Of a stretch of 64,000 nt of DNA, positions 1 to 12,728 are shown in pieces. The notes under the pieces are model-generated. The model did no database searches. It worked only from the letters and a program-made list of their open reading frames with translations, and was not told the DNA's origin. Source of the DNA: Gigantopelta aegis (Eukaryota > Mollusca > Gastropoda > Neomphalida > Peltospiridae); the NCBI RefSeq assembly GCF_016097555.1, contig NC_054706.1:28021111-28085110 (forward strand), in the 5' to 3' direction. A program made the position numbers and the translations under genes. Position 1 is the first letter of the stretch. Every line of letters begins with the position of its first letter.

Positions 1-353
1 TTATATACAAATTCTAGCTTAATATAGGCATTGAACGGTAGGGGACTAATAACTAAAATTCCAAATGAGGAAAAAAAGGTAAATTTAACCACCTTGATAT
101 GCTTCATGCTGCTATATTAAGCATGTACAAATGTAGTTAATATAACTAAAATTTCAAATGAGAAAAGCAAAAAACAAAAATGAAAGGTAAATATATATAA
201 AAAAATTTAAATTGGTCAAAAACACTCTCATGATATTCACTAATTATTTAATAACTATTCTTTATAAAATATATTTCTAAGGTTTCAATTTTAAAACTGT
301 GAAGTCAAAACATTTGTGCCAGTCCTTGAAGAAGAAATGATCACTGATCCAAC
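1..353. other. Intron of SNX29 at window edge
   Basis: AT-rich sequence downstream of the last visible SNX29 exon on the minus strand. I see no exon, repeat with clear ends or RNA gene in it. Confidence 0.5.
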
Positions 354-3300
354 CTTTGACTGAGACCTTTCTGTGCAAGTGCCAAAGCTAAAACGGCCGT
401 CTCCACTTCCTGGCCAGAGTAGTTGGTGATACCAGTCGAGTCCGCTGCAAAGAAGTTTCATAATAATTAGGCAATATTCTAATTCAAAACATTTGTAAGA
501 ATGAATCTGATTGAATCTCTACTAAAATTTAAGGTAGTAAAACCTGTGATTTACCAGATGCAGATTTTTAAGTCAAACTAAGCCAAAAACCTGAGATGTT
601 TTATAATGGCATCATAAAGACAATTTCACATGCATACATAATTATGTAAAGAATTCTAAAAATATTAAATCATTTTAAAGTCAGAAATGAAAATGTTCTT
701 TAATTAATTTTGATCCATAAACAAGAGTTGACTAAACATTGGCGAACATTTTGTTCAGGATTGCGTCACGATTCACTATGCAAGTTTCAGAGATCACTTC
801 ACAATTTAAAAACATTAAACAATAGTTGCTAATCAATTTTCAATTGACTAGAAATATTGCTAATCAAGATATTGAAAACAAAATGTTCCCTGAACATCTT
901 ATATTACACAGCCTATCTTAGAACCACTAACAGCTCAACCCCCAACAGATAGTTGAAATTAGAAAAGGGATGACCCATTTAATTTTTCCAATTTGCCAAC
1001 AGATTGGTGGTTTTACTGTCACAATTAAAAGGTCATATCTGTAAATACAGTGTTTGTACATATGGTTTTTTCTTTAAATCTTTCAGTACTAGCACAAGAA
1101 ATTAAAAACATTATCAAATCTCACTTGTAACATAACTTTCAGCTGATTTTAATTTGGGTAAACACCAATTTGTTTTCAATATTAAACTGAACAAACACTG
1201 CTAATATCTGTTTTCAGTGTGATCAAGTCTAAGCAATTAATGCATGTAACATTAATTTCTGTTGGCAGGAAAATAACAACCATCTACTGTGTAGATCAGG
1301 TGCCTTTATTTACAGGGCTAGCTCTGAGTGAGCAAAACAATTCACCAAATAGTCTATTAAATTTCAAAAACTGCAGAAAGTGTCAGTTATTTTCTAAAAC
1401 ATGTCAATTATTACATGAAATTATTTTGCCGAACTAAAATAAAATTCGCCAACCGCTTTCAAAATTCGCAATTGGCAAATTTAGCGAGTGCCAGAACTAG
1501 TCCTGATTTACATCTTAGTCAAGTTGATTGAGGTTACAATCTTAATGTTATTAAATACATTTTCACATTTAACATATTTAATGATTAATGAAAATACAAC
1601 TGACTACAAGTCTACAGTACCTATTTTCTTGTCACTGGTTTTCACTTCTCTTATAGGAGCAATGTCCGATTCCACTGGATGGCCTGATGGTGACAGCGGT
1701 GTGAGTGTTACTGAACTCTCCCTGAAAATTCAAATAAACAAAACATCATTCAAATAATAAGTCTGTATTATTTTAGCAGTTCTTAAAAAATATATAATAT
1801 ATAACTATGTTTGTCATTAACAGAAAGAACAAAAAGTAGTAACACTGCACCACACCACACGACACTGTTCTGTTTTCGGTTTGACATAAAGCTCAGCATA
1901 ATTGTAAGCTATGACAATTTCACTTTAATTTTGTTTAATTGCATTATATTTACAAACATAAATTAAAGTAAATATTACGAGACTTCTAAATTACTACCCT
2001 AAGCATGTGAACTCAAAATTCGAATGATTGCCCAACCACCATCATATTATCAGCAGCCTTTAATACAGAATATTCATAAATAAAAACAAACTACACTAGT
2101 AAAAAAGAACAAAAATATTTATAAATATTTACAAAAAAACCACAAGGACATCAGATGGCGTAAGTCTTTTGAATCATGGAAGTCCAAAATTAAAGAAATT
2201 GGTAAATTATTACAATTTCAAGATGGTCGCTTTATTTAATTTTGAAAAAAAAAGAAATAACTACATCCTGGATACATTAAAACTAACATCAACTCCAATA
2301 GACTGGTAAATGAAACCTATTAAAGGATGTGATCAGATTAGTCTTTAGAAGTAATATCTGAACTACTAGTCCTACCCAAGATCATCGACATCAGCGGAAC
2401 TGAATGATCCGTGACTAGACCGTGAACACCGATCTGACGACAGAATGTCTGACGATGCCATCGACACCGAACTCACTGTACTCGAAACACGCTCTAACGA
2501 GGCTTGTTTTGAACTGCTCCGAGACGTGTCAACATGCACACCATCCGCGCTGCCATCCTGGACACTGTCTGCAGGTTTGAAAACGTCTTCGCTCCCAACA
2601 GAGATGTTGTCTTTGTCGTGTTTCGGATGATGATGCTTCGATTCCACAACCGTTTTGCCTTCATCATCATCGAAACTCACAATGTGCGCCATCTTTTTCT
2701 TCTTCTTCTTTTCTTTTTTCTTTATATTTTCAACTTCAACTTCATCTGAAAGACAAAACCAGAATAAAAAATGTACATTTAAAGGAAGAAAGGAAACAAT
2801 GTTTTATTTAATGATGCACTCAACACACAGGTTATATGGTGTCGGACATAGGGTTAAGGACCATACAGATAATGATAGGAAAAACCTGCTGTCGCTACTC
2901 TATGGTCTTTTCAGTTAACAACAAGGGATCTTTTATATGCACTACCCCACATATAGGAAAGTACATACACAGCCCTTTTTTTTCACACAAGGTTTGGTGC
3001 ACTGGCCAGAATGAGAAATGGCCCAATGTTTGTTTTAATTAATAAAATATCATTTGAAATTCCATGAAACAGATGTCATACTCTTAAAATGCTTCATTTA
3101 TGCTGCTTTTTTAACCAATTTCCTTTTTAAATGCACATACAAATAGCTTTTTTTGTTATTTCCAAAGCATTTTTTCAAATCAAAGTGAAATCATACAACG
3201 AAGACACTGTTAGTGGGAGCTGGAAGAAGGTATAAATTAATTCAATTTTATAATTAGTTTCATGCTTGTATCCATTCAAGGATCAAGCAAGCTGCCCTGG

Positions 3301-6300
3301 GCACACACGCCTCAGCTATCTGGGCTGTCTGTTTTGTTAGTTATTAGTGGTAAGTGTGAGAGAAGTCAGTGTGGTGGCCATACACCTACTCACTGAGTCA
3401 TTAAAACTTGCTCTGGGTGGGAGCCAGTACTGGGTTGCGAACCCAGTACCTACCAGTCTTAAGTCTGATGGCGTAACCACTAAACCAGTGAGGCTGATGG
3501 TATAAATTAAATACAACTTACTACTGTGCAAGCTTTCTGCTGCTATCACAGGGCGGGGTTCTTCGTCCAGGTTACAGATAAGGTGAGGTGCAGTGCTGCT
3601 GATGTGTACGCTGTTTTGAGCAAGTGACTTGTTAAATTCCTGACGGTCTATGATGATGGCAAACAGAATAGACCCAAGACCTGTATGTGGCAAAATGGTA
3701 ACTGTAACTACAATCGCACTATTTCACACAAAATTTATGTCTCTCCCTCTGCTCTACTTCTTTTGTGTCCTGTTTCTCTTTAATCTGCAGTCAATTTTGT
3801 ATCATAACTGACTACTTTATGGGCAATGGGCAACTACATGTAGTTTTACGTGCTCATGTACCACCAGGGGTTTCGAACACGCCTATTACTTTATGTTCAA
3901 TTATCTACAGATGTTGTTACTACTACTATCAGTTAATATAAGTATATGCTACTAATGACTGTCATCTTGTTTAGGTGAAAGTATCTGTTCTAAATTCGTA
4001 GGGAAAGGTCCTAATATAGGCCTGTCGACCAATCCCTACCACCATGAAAAAGACGGAATAAATATTGTTTAAAACAAACGAAACCTCAATGAAAAGGACT
4101 GCATGGAATGTCATAGATGCATGCATAGTTTGAAAAACAGCAATAAAAATCTGTAAATGTTGCACTTATGATAAAAACTAAACTGGCCATTTCCACCTTT
4201 TCTAAACATTTTATTTTACAATTGACACAATTATTACATTAAATATGTTCATCACTTCATACAGTGATAATCATTTATTTAATGCTGAAAAAAATCTTTG
4301 CATTAGGTAATCGTGTTTCTATTCTTTATTTTCATTGATTATCACTGTCATACCAACCACCTTTAACTGTCACAGACAGCAAAAAGAAATACCTAATGTA
4401 TAGTATACTGGAAAGTTTCAATTCACATTTTTCTAACAATGGCTAGAACCAAAGTCCGCTAATTTCTTTCCACCACTATAATTGTTGACATAACTCACCA
4501 GCAGCCATCATGGGCAACATACTGCTTCTCTCTTGGTCCCGAATAAATGCCCAGTCTTCATAATAATTACTAAAATACACAAAACATTGGTTATTATATA
4601 ATATAACTAATTAACATTTGATGATATCATGCAATAAGTACAAGTGAACCATTGACAATTTAAAAGGTGCATAATTGACAATGATTGTTCTGTCTGCTTG
4701 TCAATTATGCACCTTTTAAATTCACATGCAAAGAATGTTGGTTACATGAGGAACCATTCCATTCTAAAACCAAAGTTACAAACTTAAGGATTACTGGAAG
4801 TTTATTCATACAGTATATTATAATAATCCATGGATTCTAAACATTTTCCAGTCTGAATTTTGAACACTTGATACATCGAAAAATAATACCGTATTGCAAT
4901 ATGAGTTTATTTTAAATACATTACAGGGAACATTTTGTTCAGTATCGTGTTGCAATTTGCTATACAAGTTTCAGAAATCGCTACACAATTTTAAAACTGT
5001 TACAGTAGTTGCTAATCAATTTTCAATTGACTAGAAATGTTGCTAATAAAAAAAAAATGTTCCCTGCATTACAAGTACAACATTGACTATAGTACAAAAC
5101 TGTAATATTAGTTTGTTAGGGGGAGGTAACTCAGTGTTTATGCATGTAGCTGTAAAATGTGTTACCTAGAAAAATGTGTTACCTATTAAGATTTTGTAAT
5201 ATTGTCCTCTTAGTGTTTAATAGTTCATTATCTTTGGAAATGCTGTTAGTTCACGTTAGTTGATGGCAGGTGACAATAATCAGTAGCTGCTGATTAAACA
5301 ATGTCCTGGGGTGTTTATTACTAACTCAGTATATATACAATAATTTTTATGTTCTTACCTTTTGTTTAAAACCAATAGCCGATGTGTATTTTTGTGCTGG
5401 GGTGTCATTAAGCAGTTTATTCATTCATTCATTTCATTTCATTTCATTTCATTTCATTCATTCCATTCATTTCCATTCATTCATTCATTCATTCATTCAT
5501 TCATTCATTCATTCATTCATTCATTCATTCATTCATTCATTCATTCATTCATTCATTCATTCATCAAGTACATATACAAAATATTTTGAAAAATTGAGGA
5601 ACAACAATGTTGTGACTAGAGAGGTGAAGTATAAAAAGCTGATTAAATCACCGGAGAATATCTTCGCTGTCAATCATCATGTGCATGTAGCGTTCGAGGG
5701 TGTGTTCATTGAACGCGGCTCTCAGCCAGGCGCGGCCCCGACCTATGTCTGTGTTCACAAGCTTCAGGTTCTGAAACCTCTGTACATCGTGATGGGCAAG
5801 GTGTTCCTTTACACACTGCCAGAAAACTAAATTTAAAAATAAAATATATCAATTTATATTCTCGTCAGAGATTCTTATCAGACTATGAACAAATCAACTT
5901 GTTCAAATTCTACTTTACTTCATAAAATAATAAAACAAAAATATGTCAATATTGCTACCATTATCTGCTGAACCAACCTCATCATCAGATTCATCAAGTA
6001 ACGAAACTACTTTATCCACAATTTTTTCTTGGTATTTTTGCACTTTCATATCATCCGCCATTTTGTTTACATCACTACCTAGAAATTAATGCTTCTTGTT
6101 AAATCAGTGACTGTTACAAATACACTCACACACAATGTAGTTAAATAACATGTTAGATTAACAAGACTATTAAAATGACACAGATGTCACTTTCCTCATA
6201 AAACGCTAAGTAACATTTACTTGACACTCAATAACCTTTGTTTTTATTTTTGTCAGTAACTGTGTTATATTGTCATTAAGTTGTTTAAACCATCATTAAG

Positions 6301-9300
6301 TACAATCTAGTTGAAATCAGACTTACCACCACTTCTTGGTCTCTGCTAGGGCTGTTTGAATGTAATTATAGGATATTAAATGAGCTTCTGTTTCGTATTA
6401 CATTTATGTCCCGAATAAAATAATTTTCAATTGTCACAAGCTTTAGCAAGTGACCATGAAACTTATTTCACGAGGGACATAATTAATCTTAATTTGTATC
6501 ACTCAACTCGTTTAGCTGATATTCCTGTATGGTTGTAGTGTGCCAATCGATGACATCATTTTGTGATGTCTAAGTATTACGTCCTACTTAGCATTCTAAT
6601 GGGACATATCACTTTGATATGTACCAAGATATTTTTAACCATATGGGTAGTAATAATAATTATTATTATTTTATGCCTGTTTAGTCCAAATCAAATTTTA
6701 TTTGTGGGTGGTGGTCAGCTGTTGTCTCTCTCACATGATGAATTCTGGAACAGCCCTTAGAAGATCTGACATAAGCCAATACCATTCTGTGTCCCAGTGA
6801 TCTTTCATTGCCAACATTATTTCTCAATATATTACAGCTTGTTAGAATGGTCTGGGTTTGCTTGCCTAGCACCATTTGAGGACAGTGATCTTTAGTTCAC
6901 TTTGATTTTACTTGTAGTAAAGACTGAGTTTTAAACTACATCCAAACAATAGTGCCATTTTCTGTACTCAGGTAAAAAAAACCCACCAAAGGTTTTATTG
7001 AAAAAGACTGAAATAAAGACACATCATTCTTTTTACACTACAACACACTACAATTTTCTGACAGCAACTCTTCACTAGAAGACTTAGTCTAGTACCTGGC
7101 TCTGTGTCCATGTTCTTTATTTCGGAGAAAAAGTCTGTGACTTTACCGAGCCCTGCCCTCTCAGTAACTTGTCTGAAACATAAAAGATACATTGACAAAG
7201 ACCAGTTCCAAAGGCACATTTTAACTGTAATTTGTAAGAATGACAAAGTTTAATTGGTAGTTTTAGACATGTTTGAAAAGACAATGTGTACATACTGGCT
7301 CACAGCCACATTATATTTGACTCCACTTATTATTAACATAAACTGGTACATGAAAAGAGAGATCATTGATGTGAAATGACCATTAGCTAGAGTTCAACCT
7401 GATGCATTAATTCACATGGGAGCGAACAGACAAATATACCATACTCAACTAGTCTTAGCTATTAATTTTAAATTTCTGTTTATACTAGCTGTAACATACA
7501 TTACACAACCAATCTATTAATTTTAGATTTCTGTTTATACTAACTGTAACATACATTATACAACCAATCTATTAATTTTAGATTTCTGTTTATACTAGCT
7601 GTAACATACATTACACAACCAATCTATTAATTTTAGATTTCTGTTTATACTACCTGTCACTTACAATACACAACCAATCTATTAATTTTAGATTTCTGTT
7701 CATACATTTGTACTAACGTTATTAACCAAAAATTATAACTTGTTATCAGTTTGACTATCAGATTCTAGTCAGTCATATTTTTATATAAACAAATTATGTA
7801 TTTCATTGTAGACTATATGTTGTCATGGTTACTGTTACCTAAGGGCAAGTTTGGCTCTATTGTTACGCCGAAGGCCATGTTGCAGAGAGGCTTCCCAAGC
7901 AGCACACAGGCAGGACACTCTGAAATATTTCGGAACACATAATTCAGTCCAACATGGCAAGATAGTGTGAAACATTATGAAAACAAATAATACTTTAACA
8001 GCTATATTAGCCATTTCTTTATAGCTATAAGATAGAGGATAATATATGACTGACCAATTAATATCAAATTTATGTCCCAAGTAATTTTCACCTCTCACAA
8101 TGTTTCAGCATTGACAAATAAAAATTATTTTATGAAGGACATACATTTGGTACCAAAGTTCTTTCTGTTCAAAAACTCAATAATGTATTGTATTAAGATA
8201 AAATTGTATTACAAACTTTAACAGTGGAAACAGAGAGGCATAAAAGCAAAGTAAACTGCTCATTTGTATGTTTGCCACATCATGATGATGTCATATTTAG
8301 TATTGGTTTGCAAGCACCAAATCGTCCAATAATATTAGACATTACATCAATGCATGATAAATTTCCCAGTGAGAAAATACTTTTTATTGCTCTGGTTATG
8401 AGAGTCCACTGGTGAGAGTCCACTGGGGTAATAAACAAACAAACAAACAAACAAAACAAAACAAATAAATAAATACGAGTGGTCATTGTATACCACACAT
8501 ATCTTACGTGCTATTTTAAAATGTATCTAAATAGCAAAAGCAAGATGGATACATTTTTAAACAAACTGTCAGATATCATAAATGGACAAAAATGTGTGTA
8601 GTCTTTTATTCCTTACTTATCCTCAAAACAAAAACCACATTTTTAAAGAAATTTATAAAACTAAAACATATTTTAAACTATGTTAAATAATACATCAATT
8701 GGTTTTGGTAATGTTAATTTCAGTGGATGATCTGGAAATGATGTCTATGCCATCACCATGGACCAGCCAATCTAATATTTTTAATAGATCTCAATATCAC
8801 ACAGTGGTCTCTTAAGGTAGTATTAAACCAATAACTTTTGACTGGGTCAAAGTTTGAGATGCACCTAACTTTTGATAGAGAAGTGAACACCACAAGTCCT
8901 GTGATTGGTGATAAATGTTAAATGATTCATCTAGGCAAAAAATGTATACAATTTTATTTCATCTAGTACCATTATGTCAAGTAGCTGTGTACTTGAAACA
9001 TGTATGGGTTACCTGTAAAAGAAAATACTCGCATTTTGTGCGGAACTACACTGTAGGGTAGTCATAGACGCTACCTATTATCTCAGAAATTAGCAGCTTG
9101 AGCCCCAATTTTTTGTGATTCATTTTAAGGGTGAGGGATGGTAGTATTTATATATATGGCGTTTATGTTGATTGATACGCTGCAGGTAGGAGTTTTAGCC
9201 ACATATGTTACTATTGTCATTTATGGGATCTGATTTGGTAGTATACACCCTTAAATGGAGAAGAAAAAATTAAGTAAAACGAAACATTACATGAGTCTAT

Positions 9301-12300
9301 GTTCGATACAAGTATGTTGAATTTCATTTTAGGCTAGTATTTCTGAAATAACTCCTTCTTAATGTTCTTGTTACCTGCTGTCTGCATCTGTGGCCAACTC
9401 AGAACGCCCTCCGAACCGAACCTGACACTGAAATTTTAAAAGTAAATACAAATAATAATAAAAAATACAATTAATTTGTGGAAATAATTATGAATTAAAC
9501 AGCCACTCAAGTAGCTGTTTGAATGTTCTTATGAGAAATGGAGATAAATACAAAACTTTGTTGTGCTAAACATATTTAGGTTGACACTGTCACCGCTGAG
9601 GACACAGTGACCATTGGAAAAGTAATGTACTGCCAGGGTTAGTTCTGGCAGTCGTCAAATTCGCCAATTGCGAATTTTAAAAACAACTGGCGAATTTTAT
9701 TTTAAACTAGCGAAATAATTTTACTATATTTTATCAGAAAATAACCAATTTTCTGCCATTTTTGAAGTTTAATAGATAATTTGGCGAAACTTTATGTTCA
9801 CCCAGAGCTAGTCCTGACTGCCTTTGTTAATTATAATCGTAATACCGTGCTACACGATTTAGAGATCTAAACTTCAGTGTCCAAGATAATGTTTTGATAT
9901 TTAAATCTGTCCAGAAATTTATTAACAGTAAACATTTGAAGTGAAATTAAACATTATGTACAAAGTAAATCAACAAAATATGTTAACAACCATTCCTCTT
10001 GTTTTATATTTCTTCTCTAGCTTTTCTTGTTCTTTTTTCCCTTTTCTTCAAGGATGTCAAAATTCTAGAGAAACCTGCATCTACATGTCATGGTGTAATA
10101 CCTACAAGTACATCTCACCTTTTACCTTAATAAAGGCAAGACAGTGAAAAACATGAACCTATTAGTTTTGAAGTTCCCCTTTTGTCCACCTGGAGAAGAC
10201 CCATCTATTAGTGATAAAAGGCTTTTTCTGCCACCAAACTTATTTTAGGCTACATGTATGTTAAACATTTTTTTAGATGTACACATGTTTATTTACTCTA
10301 ATGTACCTGTTTCACAGCATCAAGGAGTCGTGTGAGAATACTTTGCCTTTCATTGAATCGGGGATCATCTCCTGAAATAATAATAGTAGTTAATATACAC
10401 AATTGTGATACTAATATATGTTGTAATAACAATTGCTTGATGTATAACCCTTTAAAAAAGGATTTAAAAACTCTCAGAACAGTAAATTATGATAAACCAA
10501 GGCTCAAAATTAATTCTGTCATGTGAGAAGACTCTCAGAAACAATGTTTGCTTGTCAGACTTTAATTTGGAAGCAAATACCTGAAATTAAGAAGCAATTC
10601 TAGATCATAGACACATGTATTACATTAATTTTTTTGCAGGGCTCACCTTGTTAAAGAAAATACCAGTCTTAGTGGTGTCGTGGTTAAGCCATCTGAAATA
10701 AGGCTGGTAGGTACAGAGTTCGTAGCCTGGTACCAGCTCCCTCCCAGAGCAAGTTTTAATGACTCAGTGGGTAGGTGTAAGACCACTACAATCTCTTCTC
10801 TCTCACTAACCAATAACCATTAACAACTAACCCACTGTCCTGAACAGACAGCCCAGATAGCTGTGTGTGCCCAGGACAGCGTGTTTAAACCTTAATTGGA
10901 TATAAGCACAAAAATAAGTTGAAATGAAATGAAATTATCAAAAACAGGATTTTTGTTGCATGCAGTTATGATTAAAATGCTTTCCTCAAAATTAATTTGA
11001 GCAGTAACATACAGAGCATATAATTAAACATCAACATGAAAATACATATTTTTCAGCTACTTATGTACAAACTAGAATAAAACCAAAAGCAGCAACGGTA
11101 TGTCATAATTTCTATATAAATTTAGCTTAACATAAAATATGTACAAAGATCTGAGCAGTTCATCCATAGATCAGTTGCAGTCAGAACTCTGCATCAACAT
11201 TCATGATCACACCTATATGAAGAAGACAGCACTGATGGAGGAGTTACGTGCGCTACAACAGCTTGCTCTGAATGTGTACGTAAAGCCCTATGACCTGACC
11301 TGGTGGAGGAGTGGTGCAAGTTATATAATAACTTCATTTTGAACTAGGGGGCAAAGCATCATCTTTGAAGATGGAGATCAGTGCCCCCTGCCACCAATCC
11401 CCCTCCCTTTCCCTCCCTATTGTTTTTCACAAATTGATATCAAAATTTATTTGTGTATGACCTATTCACGGCTTTTGAGACTGATTTTGTTGATAGGCAA
11501 GTGGTCCATTGTTGGTGTACATGTATGGGTGCACCCCTGCAAGATGGAAAGTAAAAAGCCGCTTGTCAAACCAACTGTCGGAAAGTAATGTATATTGGGA
11601 ATTTTGAGCAGCATCTGCCACCTGTCCATTTCAAGCATTGTAAACATGTTTGTTTCTTGGTTTTAGTTTTGGTGACAGGTTGGGGGTTATGGTTCGTTAT
11701 GAATTAAGAATAAAAAATTTCTGTTTTAACTAAAATACTACTACTAATAAACAGTCAACCAATTTTTATCCAGGACTATCAGATTTCTTAACCTGTAAAA
11801 TGTTATGTTACATCAATCATTTAATGATGCTAAAACAATGTTTGCAAATTTTGTAATTGTAATTATAGAGACCAATGCTACAATATAATAAATGAATATA
11901 AATTTACATTGTATAATAATGTATTATTATATAGAGAGATTTACAAATGTAAAAGTACTGTTTTCCAAAGTTGCTAACACTTTCCTGAGAACACTGCTTT
12001 GATAACATATAAACCCATCTATAGTCCACCTTTATCTTGATGACTTGTGTAGACCATCTATATGATACTATTACTATGTCCATCCAATTGTCATCACAAA
12101 ATTAACTAACTAGACTAGTGCTATAAAACGTTATTTAGCTACCCTTAGTACTGCTGTTGGGTTAGGGTTTGAGTTTTAACGTTATAATGATAGCAGGAGT
12201 ATCTAAATTTGTAATCCAACCGAATCTCGGTCATTGTGTTAATACATTAGTGTCGTCAGTCACATCATCGTCACTGTCGCAGTGTCAAGTCGACAACTGA

Positions 12301-12367
12301 CAAGTGTCAGTCCAAACAGGTCGCTAGCACACTAGTAAAATAGATTTTACTTACCATTCATGATCAT
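354..12367 (-). CDS. SNX29: Sorting nexin 29 (RUN-domain half; 3' end outside window)
   Basis: Twelve exons splice in frame with GT/AG borders: 12355-12367 (ATG at 12367; a second in-frame ATG at 12361), 10307-10371, 9375-9427, 7839-7919, 7096-7172, 5959-6078, 5652-5826, 4499-4569, 3522-3680, 2376-2745, 1621-1721 and 354-444. The last donor could instead be at 367. About 450 residues are encoded here; human SNX29 has about 813. Seen: an N-terminal LLDAVKQ / RFGGR block, then CLCAAWEASLQHGL, then the RUN domain (roughly residues 50-235) with GRGRAWLRAAFNEHTLERY and FIRDQERSSMLP. Next come a lysine-rich stretch (about residues 278-287) and a SFDDDEG motif, in the same order as in vertebrate SNX29. 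Known for the family: the N-terminal RUN domain binds small GTPase-type partners and a C-terminal PX domain binds phosphoinositides on endosomes. The PX and coiled-coil exons are not in the window. The gene is divergent from RPL10. Confidence 0.9.
741..892. mobile_element. Short TIR element (MITE), copy 1
   Basis: It starts with gcgaacattttgttcag and ends with the near complement aaaatgttccctg. The body, including ttgctaatcaattttcaatt, recurs at 4924-5066 and in part at 15205-15287. No coding capacity. It lies in a SNX29 intron. The superfamily cannot be told from this sequence. Confidence 0.55.
1425..1503. repeat. Dispersed 'gccagagctagtcctg' repeat, copy 1
   Basis: A short repeat made of attcgcaattggcaaattt-like words and ending gtgccagaactagtcctg. 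The same block occurs at 9635-9818, 31378-31538 and 45270-45362 in both orientations. It is internally palindromic (ttcgcaattggcaa) and non-coding. Function and family are unknown. Confidence 0.5.
2788..3030 (-). mobile_element. SINE, beta type, head-truncated
   Basis: Read on the minus strand it has the shared SINE core (tgcactggcc..., agggatcttttatatgcac complement) and the tail ending in a aaataaaacattgtttcc-like motif. The tRNA-like head is missing. It sits just 5' of SNX29 exon 2376-2745, inside the intron. Confidence 0.7.
3258..3495 (-). mobile_element. SINE, gamma type
   Basis: The minus strand carries a tRNA-like head (box B word gggttcgcaacccagtac) followed by the gamma mid-part and the ccttgaatggatacaagcatg tail. 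It ends about 26 bp from the donor of SNX29 exon 3522-3680, so it is close to a splice site. Confidence 0.75.
4657..4722. repeat. Perfect 24-bp stem hairpin
   Basis: Arms 4657-4680 and 4699-4722 are exact reverse complements around an 18-base loop. The hairpin sits in the SNX29 intron between exons 5652-5826 and 4499-4569. It could be a remnant MITE or a small hairpin RNA. Perfect pairing without bulges argues somewhat against a classical microRNA precursor. Confidence 0.6.
4924..5066. mobile_element. Short TIR element (MITE), copy 2
   Basis: Second copy of the element at 741-892, with clean ends cagggaacattttgttcag and atgttccctg. The flanks share catta. Non-coding, in a SNX29 intron. Confidence 0.6.
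5365..5563 (+). repeat. SINE (epsilon) tail expanded into an (attc)n microsatellite
   Basis: The words accaatagccgatgtgtat and tgctggggtgtcattaag are the epsilon SINE 3' end (compare 20965-21226). They run straight into about 145 bp of attc/atttc repeats. It lies about 90 bp from the RUN-domain exon 5652-5826. Long open frames through it are artefacts of the repeat. Confidence 0.75.
7461..7706. repeat. 55-bp tandem repeat, about 4.5 copies
   Basis: The word attaattttagatttctg recurs at 7461, 7516, 7571, 7626 and 7681, an exact period of 55. Copies differ by a few substitutions. It lies in a SNX29 intron between exons 7839-7919 and 7096-7172. Confidence 0.9.
9635..9818. repeat. Dispersed 'gccagagctagtcctg' repeat, copy 2
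   Basis: The inverse orientation of the repeat at 1425-1503: gggttagttctggcag, then attcgccaattgcgaattt, ending acccagagctagtcctg. It lies in the SNX29 intron upstream of exon 9375-9427. Confidence 0.5.
10664..10938 (+). mobile_element. SINE, gamma type, near full length
   Basis: A tRNA-like head (A box ggtgtcgtggttaagcc, B box gagttcgtagcc), the gamma mid-part, and a tail accttaattggatataagc followed by a gaaatgaaat simple repeat. It lies in SNX29 intron 1. Confidence 0.8.
11139..11342 (+). other. Coding-like open frame, 67 codons, unrecognised
   Basis: From an ATG at 11139 the frame reads a mixed, non-repetitive protein with segments such as SIDQLQSELCINIHDHTYMKK and LALNVYVKPYDLTWWRSG. 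The composition is typical of real protein, unlike nearby AT-rich frames. It lies inside SNX29 intron 1 on the other strand, with no clear promoter, flanking exons or polyA signal. It may be a captured or retroposed gene fragment, or an exon of a nested gene. I do not recognise it. Confidence 0.25.
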
Positions 12368-12728
12368 AAAAGAATGGGGTTGAAAAGGGCCACCGCTGAT
12401 GTCATTTCTGGGTTAAAAATGTAAAAAGATAGTGAAAATAACAACATTACCATCTAAAACAAAACAAAAACATTTGATAAAAGACTGGGAGGTGATTGCC
12501 CAGATCACATGACCAGAACTTCCGGGAGGTTAGAGTTCTTTCCCTTCAAAGGTATTTGTGTGAGTTGGGTGTTTCTAGCGTTAATCTTATTTTATCGCGT
12601 TACATCGGTGTTTGATTTGATAGTTTGACGAAATGGAGATTTTAGAATAAAAATAAAGTTGTCCAATAATTGAAAAGCGTCAGTATTTTTTTTTGTTTAT
12701 AAACGATTTTGTTATTTTCAGGTACAAA
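12368..12728. promoter_or_regulatory. Shared bidirectional promoter region of SNX29 and RPL10
   Basis: About 360 bp separates the two start codons, which point apart. It holds an E-box-like tcacatgac at 12505-12513 and an ETS-type acttccggg at 12518-12526, followed at once by a pyrimidine tract suited to a ribosomal-protein start site. No TATA box is placed for either gene. ETS sites in short divergent promoters are well known in animals; the assignment here is an inference. Confidence 0.6.
12538..12551 (+). promoter_or_regulatory. Probable RPL10 TOP start site and non-coding first exon
   Basis: A C followed by an unbroken pyrimidine run (ctttcccttc) fits the 5' terminal oligopyrimidine tract of ribosomal-protein mRNAs, through which translation responds to TOR signalling. 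It is followed by aaag and a donor gtattt at 12552. An acceptor ttttcag ends at 12721, seven bases before the ATG. This gives a 5' UTR intron of about 170 bp. Confidence 0.55.

Noticed and set aside
5362-5830. Open frame of 148 codons on the plus strand
   Set aside because: Its first half is the attc repeat and its second half is antisense to the RUN-domain exon of SNX29 (5652-5826).
7461-7706. Regular repeats with a 55-bp period resembling a CRISPR array
   Set aside because: The whole 55-bp unit repeats with no unique spacers, and the setting is an animal intron.
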